Positions 5,479 to 7,839 of a DNA stretch of 7,839 nucleotides are shown here, one piece after another; the first letter of the stretch is position 1; each line of letters opens with the position of its first letter. Origin of the DNA: Deltaproteobacteria bacterium (lineage in GTDB: Bacteria > UBA10199 > SBBF01); the NCBI GenBank assembly GCA_016207765.1, contig JACQOY010000095.1:1-7839 (forward strand). Reading direction: 5' to 3'. A model generated the notes under the pieces. It did no database searches and was not told the DNA's origin. It worked only from the letters and a program-made list of their open reading frames with translations. The translations under genes and the position numbers were made by a program.

Positions 5479-6639
5479 TCAGGTGACGCCGTACTTTTTT
5501 CCAACTTCTTTGATGGTATTCTTGGCCAGGATTTGAAGCATCATTTCGTTCGTGCCGCCGCCTATCTCCAGAAGCTTGGCATCGCGCATGAACATCTCAA
5601 CGCGGTATTCGTGCATGTAGCCGTTCCCGCCGTGGATCTGCATGGCCTCGCTTCCCATCTCAACAGCGGCCTTGCCGCCGTACAACTTCAGGGCGGTGGC
5701 CAGATTGGTGGCCGGTTTTCCCTCCTTGATGAGGGCGACTCCCTGATCGGTTGCGGCCCGGATCATCTCCAGATGCATCCGCATCCGCGCGATTTTTTCC
5801 TGAATGAGCTGGAAGAAGAGAATCGGCTGTCCGAACTGTTGGCGGTTGTAGGCATACGAGACGCATTTTTCGATCAGTGTCTCCAGCATGCCGGCAACCA
5901 TGGGGCCGATGAGAAAACGCTCCAGCTCCAGCGAATGCTTCATGTCGGCAAAGGCAGACCCCTCACTCCCCAGCAGGTGGTCTTTGGTTACCTTCACCTG
6001 ATCGAGAAAAATCTGACCTGTCGGTGAGCACCGATGACCGTGTTTTTTGAAAGGTTTGCTCACCGACAAGCCCTTCATCCCTTTTTCCAGAACGAAGGCC
6101 GAGCCGGCCTGGCGGGCCGAACCGGAATTGAACCCCGAACCTCCGGAGTTGGCGATGATGATGAAGTAATCGGCAATCGGGGCGTTGGTGATGAAGGTCT
6201 TGGAGCCGTTGAGGATATAGTCATTCCCCTCTTTTTTGGCGGTTGTTTTGATGTGGATGGCGTCGCTTCCGACATCCGGCTCGGTCAACCCCCAACAGCC
6301 GATTTTGGCCTCTCCAGTCAGCCCCTTCAGGTATTTTTCCTTCTGGGCGGCGGTTCCAAGCCGGGCGATATTGTAGCCGAAGAGTTGAAAGCTGGCCATG
6401 GTGGAGAGGGCAAAACCGGGAGAAAACTTGCTCATTTCTTCCATCACCACCATCAGCCCTTCCAGACTTTCACCCCCGCCATATTCCTCCGGCAGGAAAA
6501 TGCCCCCGAATCCCGCCTGCGCCACCGCGCGGTAGGCCTCCATCGGAAATTCAGAGTTCAGATCGGAAGACTCCACCACAGGCTCCAGTTTTTCATGGAG
6601 TAATTTGTTTAATTCCTGTCGCAGGAGTTGAATGTCCAT
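5479..6639 (-). CDS. Soluble acyl-CoA dehydrogenase, isovaleryl/long-chain catalytic type
   Basis: A 386-residue flavoenzyme, the usual length for soluble acyl-CoA dehydrogenases, which oxidise acyl-CoA thioesters and pass electrons to ETF. The FAD/substrate region WGLTEPDVGSDA (116-127) and KTFITNAP (147-154), the RQQFGQPI helix (266-273), the QIHGGNGY motif (334-341) and RDAKLLEI (352-359) are all present. The position of the MCAD catalytic Glu (YEGT) is glycine here (IGGGT, G361). Instead LELER (237-241) puts E240 where isovaleryl-CoA and long-chain dehydrogenases carry the base, so the enzyme should be active with that geometry. A Gly/Ser-rich stretch at 164-180 expands a loop. The start ATG at 6639 is 12 bp after the bolA stop and has only a weak ribosome binding site. 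The gene runs directly into the methyltransferase. The natural substrate is not determinable; branched-chain or long-chain acyl-CoA is possible. Confidence 0.93.
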   Translation of the reverse strand: MDIQLLRQELNKLLHEKLEPVVESSDLNSEFPMEAYRAVAQAGFGGIFLPEEYGGGESLEGLMVVMEEMSKFSPGFALSTMASFQLFGYNIARLGTAAQKEKYLKGLTGEAKIGCWGLTEPDVGSDAIHIKTTAKKEGNDYILNGSKTFITNAPIADYFIIIANSGGSGFNSGSARQAGSAFVLEKGMKGLSVSKPFKKHGHRCSPTGQIFLDQVKVTKDHLLGSEGSAFADMKHSLELERFLIGPMVAGMLETLIEKCVSYAYNRQQFGQPILFFQLIQEKIARMRMHLEMIRAATDQGVALIKEGKPATNLATALKLYGGKAAVEMGSEAMQIHGGNGYMHEYRVEMFMRDAKLLEIGGGTNEMMLQILAKNTIKEVGKKYGVT

Positions 6640-6651
6640 TTCTTTAATCTT

Positions 6652-6966
6652 TCATCCCGCCTTCGAGCCGCCGAGGCAGGGGGGAGAGGTCCCGCGGCCC
6701 CCTTTTTTGGTCCATTCGTCGGGGGTGAGTGTTTGCATGGTGAGGGCGTGGACGCTTTCTTTCAGTTCCTGGGCCAGCACTTCGTTGATCATCCTGTGCC
6801 TCTGCACGAGGGATTTTCCCTCGAAGAGGGACGAAACAACCACCACTTTGAAATGCGATTCCGATCCGGGGGGAACCCCATGCATGGGACTTTCGTTGAT
6901 TACTTCGAGATGGGCCGGTTTGAGCCCCTCGGCTAATTTCGATTCGATTTGTTTTTGGATAAACAT
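6652..6966 (-). CDS. bolA: BolA family protein
   Basis: A 104-residue BolA, almost the same size as E. coli BolA (105). BolA proteins partner with monothiol glutaredoxins through shared [2Fe-2S] clusters and influence iron homeostasis, stress responses and morphology. Conserved segments include the N-terminal IQKQIESKL, GSESHFKVVVVS (34-45), the RHRMINEVL helix (56-64) containing the BolA signature, VHAL (73-76) and the terminal SPPCLGGSK, which mirrors the SPPCRG tail of E. coli BolA. The ATG at 6966 is chosen because AGAGGTGG precedes it by 5 nt and because the alignment with E. coli begins there; a GTG at 6975 lies inside that ribosome binding site. The gene follows a ferritin-like/VIT1 gene by 45 bp and precedes the acyl-CoA dehydrogenase by 12 bp. 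Its placement beside an iron-handling protein fits its known role. Confidence 0.93.
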   Translation of the reverse strand: MFIQKQIESKLAEGLKPAHLEVINESPMHGVPPGSESHFKVVVVSSLFEGKSLVQRHRMINEVLAQELKESVHALTMQTLTPDEWTKKGGRGTSPPCLGGSKAG

Positions 6967-6971
6967 TTCGT

Positions 6972-6979
6972 CCACCTCT
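6972..6979 (-). promoter_or_regulatory. bolA: Ribosome binding site of bolA
   Basis: AGAGGTGG on the minus strand lies 5 nt before the ATG at 6966. It rules out the upstream in-frame GTG at 6975, which overlaps it, as the start. Confidence 0.7.
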
Positions 6980-7011
6980 AAAACAACGGCTGACCAAGAG
7001 CAATTGCAATT

Positions 7012-7839
7012 TTAATAAGAGGAAATGCCGAACAACCGGTTGACAAGGGAGCCGATGGCGTAACTGACGGCAACGGCTGTGGTGATGAGGATGAGGTTGG
7101 TGGCCACCCGTTTTTTCATGTTCATTCCGGAAATAAAGGCGAGAACCAGGGAGACGAGGATAAGCATGGCCCCGCCGGCCGTCCAGGAAATCAAGACACT
7201 TTTTGAACCGAAAAAAACGGGGAGTATGGGAACCGAACAACCCACCAGGTAGGAGATTCCCACAACGGTGGCGGAACGGAATGGGCTCTCGCCCGTGTTC
7301 ATGCCCGATTTGCGGCCCGACAAGAATTCGTCCTTTTCCCTTTCCGTCTGTTCGATTTCCTTTTCGGAACCGGTGGCCAGATAAGCGCCGATGGCCATGG
7401 AAATGGCCCCCGCCGCCGCCGTCGTAAAACCGGCAATGAGGACATACGAGACATTCTGAAAGGCCGCAAAAAAACCGCTCACCGCCCCCAAAAGCTCCAC
7501 CAGCCCGTCGTTAAACCCCAAAAATATGTTCCTGATTTTTTCCGGATTGATTTTTCTTTCGGAAGTGCCCGAAACGATGGTGTCCTCATGGCCGAATTCG
7601 TCTTCGAGGACTTTTTTCACGGCGCCTGCAAGAGGCGTATCTTGATAGATCTTCCAGATCGCCAGATATTTGCGGATGCCGTAAATTTCAATCGCCTCAA
7701 GAATCAGATACATCGACTTTTCCCCGAAAAGGCGGGATACAAGAGCGATTAGTCCGAGTTTGAGCCGCCGCCCCAGGTTCAGCCTTTCGATTTTTATCTG
7801 AAAAAAATCCTCCCAGAAGCGGTAGTGTCTTGTTTCCAC
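7012..7839 (-). CDS. Ferritin-like domain/VIT1-CCC1 membrane protein, 5' end outside window
   Basis: At least 275 codons are visible. Residues 1 to about 92 look like the remaining helices of a rubrerythrin/ferritin-like domain: ETRHYRFWEDFF (2-13), EAIEIYGIRKY (48-58) and EDEFGHE (79-85) carry spaced Glu/His residues suited to a di-iron site. After it comes a VIT1/CCC1 Fe2+/Mn2+ transporter domain: FLGFNDGLVELLGAVSGF (106-123), AGAISMAIGAYLA (143-155) and three further hydrophobic segments (about 188-210, 215-238 and 247-268), giving about five membrane helices. The hydrophilic loop between helices 2 and 3 is short and Glu/Lys-rich (157-187). The architecture resembles membrane-bound ferritin (MbfA), an iron exporter with a cytoplasmic ferritin-like domain; direction of transport is inferred. 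A GTG sits exactly at the window edge, but the domain appears to begin earlier, so the gene probably continues beyond 7839. It is the first visible gene of the bolA operon. Confidence 0.87.
   Translation of the reverse strand: METRHYRFWEDFFQIKIERLNLGRRLKLGLIALVSRLFGEKSMYLILEAIEIYGIRKYLAIWKIYQDTPLAGAVKKVLEDEFGHEDTIVSGTSERKINPEKIRNIFLGFNDGLVELLGAVSGFFAAFQNVSYVLIAGFTTAAAGAISMAIGAYLATGSEKEIEQTEREKDEFLSGRKSGMNTGESPFRSATVVGISYLVGCSVPILPVFFGSKSVLISWTAGGAMLILVSLVLAFISGMNMKKRVATNLILITTAVAVSYAIGSLVNRLFGISSY

Noticed and set aside
6108..6150. Possible 3' half of a tRNA gene (T-loop-like GGTTCAATTCC on the minus strand)
   Set aside because: The flanking bases do not form a 5-bp T stem, no anticodon or acceptor partner is found, and the segment lies within a conserved coding frame.
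5464..6603. Two long plus-strand open frames (5464-6027 and 6034-6603) opposite the acyl-CoA dehydrogenase
   Set aside because: They are antisense to a gene with full family conservation, and their translations show no recognisable domain. High GC with biased codon use explains them.
7002..7011. AATTGCAATT palindrome between the VIT1 gene and bolA
   Set aside because: A 10-bp AT-rich self-complementary word is expected by chance and matches no operator I recognise.
6644..7240. A 198-codon minus-strand frame crossing bolA and the VIT1 gene
   Set aside because: It is out of frame with two conserved genes and spans their junction. Its translation is rich in Arg, His and Pro, with no family signal.

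Overview
The window looks like chromosomal DNA of a Gram-negative bacterium with moderate-to-high GC content, plausibly a deltaproteobacterium-like or related lineage. That placement is inference: a FadE-type membrane acyl-CoA dehydrogenase, a BolA very close to the E. coli protein and an AroG-type DAHP synthase occur beside a Bacillus-FadR-like operator and a RetSat-like flavoprotein. I see no rRNA, tRNA, CRISPR array, insertion sequence or phage gene. Seven protein-coding genes fill almost all of the window, and the genes at both edges are cut.

Left part (1-2425): a divergent pair. On the minus strand is the N-terminal part of a FadE-type acyl-CoA dehydrogenase with membrane anchors. On the plus strand is a 538-residue FAD oxidoreductase of the retinol saturase (RetSat)/CrtI family. 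The region between them holds a perfect 18-bp palindromic operator that matches the consensus I recall for the TetR-family fatty-acid regulator FadR of Bacillus. It also holds a ~60-bp palindromic repeat element ending in TGTAGGGGC/GCCCCTACA. The simplest reading is that an acyl-CoA-responsive repressor controls both genes, which would place the RetSat-like enzyme in lipid metabolism.

Middle part (2494-4876, plus strand): a DEAD-box RNA helicase of the RhlE type is followed, after 58 bp of GC-rich hairpin-forming leader, by a class I (AroF/G/H) DAHP synthase that retains its metal ligands and the residues linked to feedback inhibition. The DAHP synthase gene ends against a second, shorter copy of the GTAGGGGC palindrome. 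That copy supplies the stop codons of both convergent genes.

Right part (7839-4897, minus strand): an apparent four-gene operon. In transcription order it holds a ferritin-like/VIT1-CCC1 membrane protein (5' end outside the window), BolA, a soluble acyl-CoA dehydrogenase of the isovaleryl/long-chain type, and a PmtA-like SAM-dependent methyltransferase. The gaps are 45, 12 and 3 bp. The operon links iron handling (ferritin-VIT, BolA) with acyl-CoA oxidation and possibly phospholipid head-group methylation.

The strongest leads are the FadR-like operator over the fadE/RetSat-like pair and the GTAGGGGC palindrome family sitting in regulatory and gene-end positions. No clearly new multi-gene defence or mobile system is visible.
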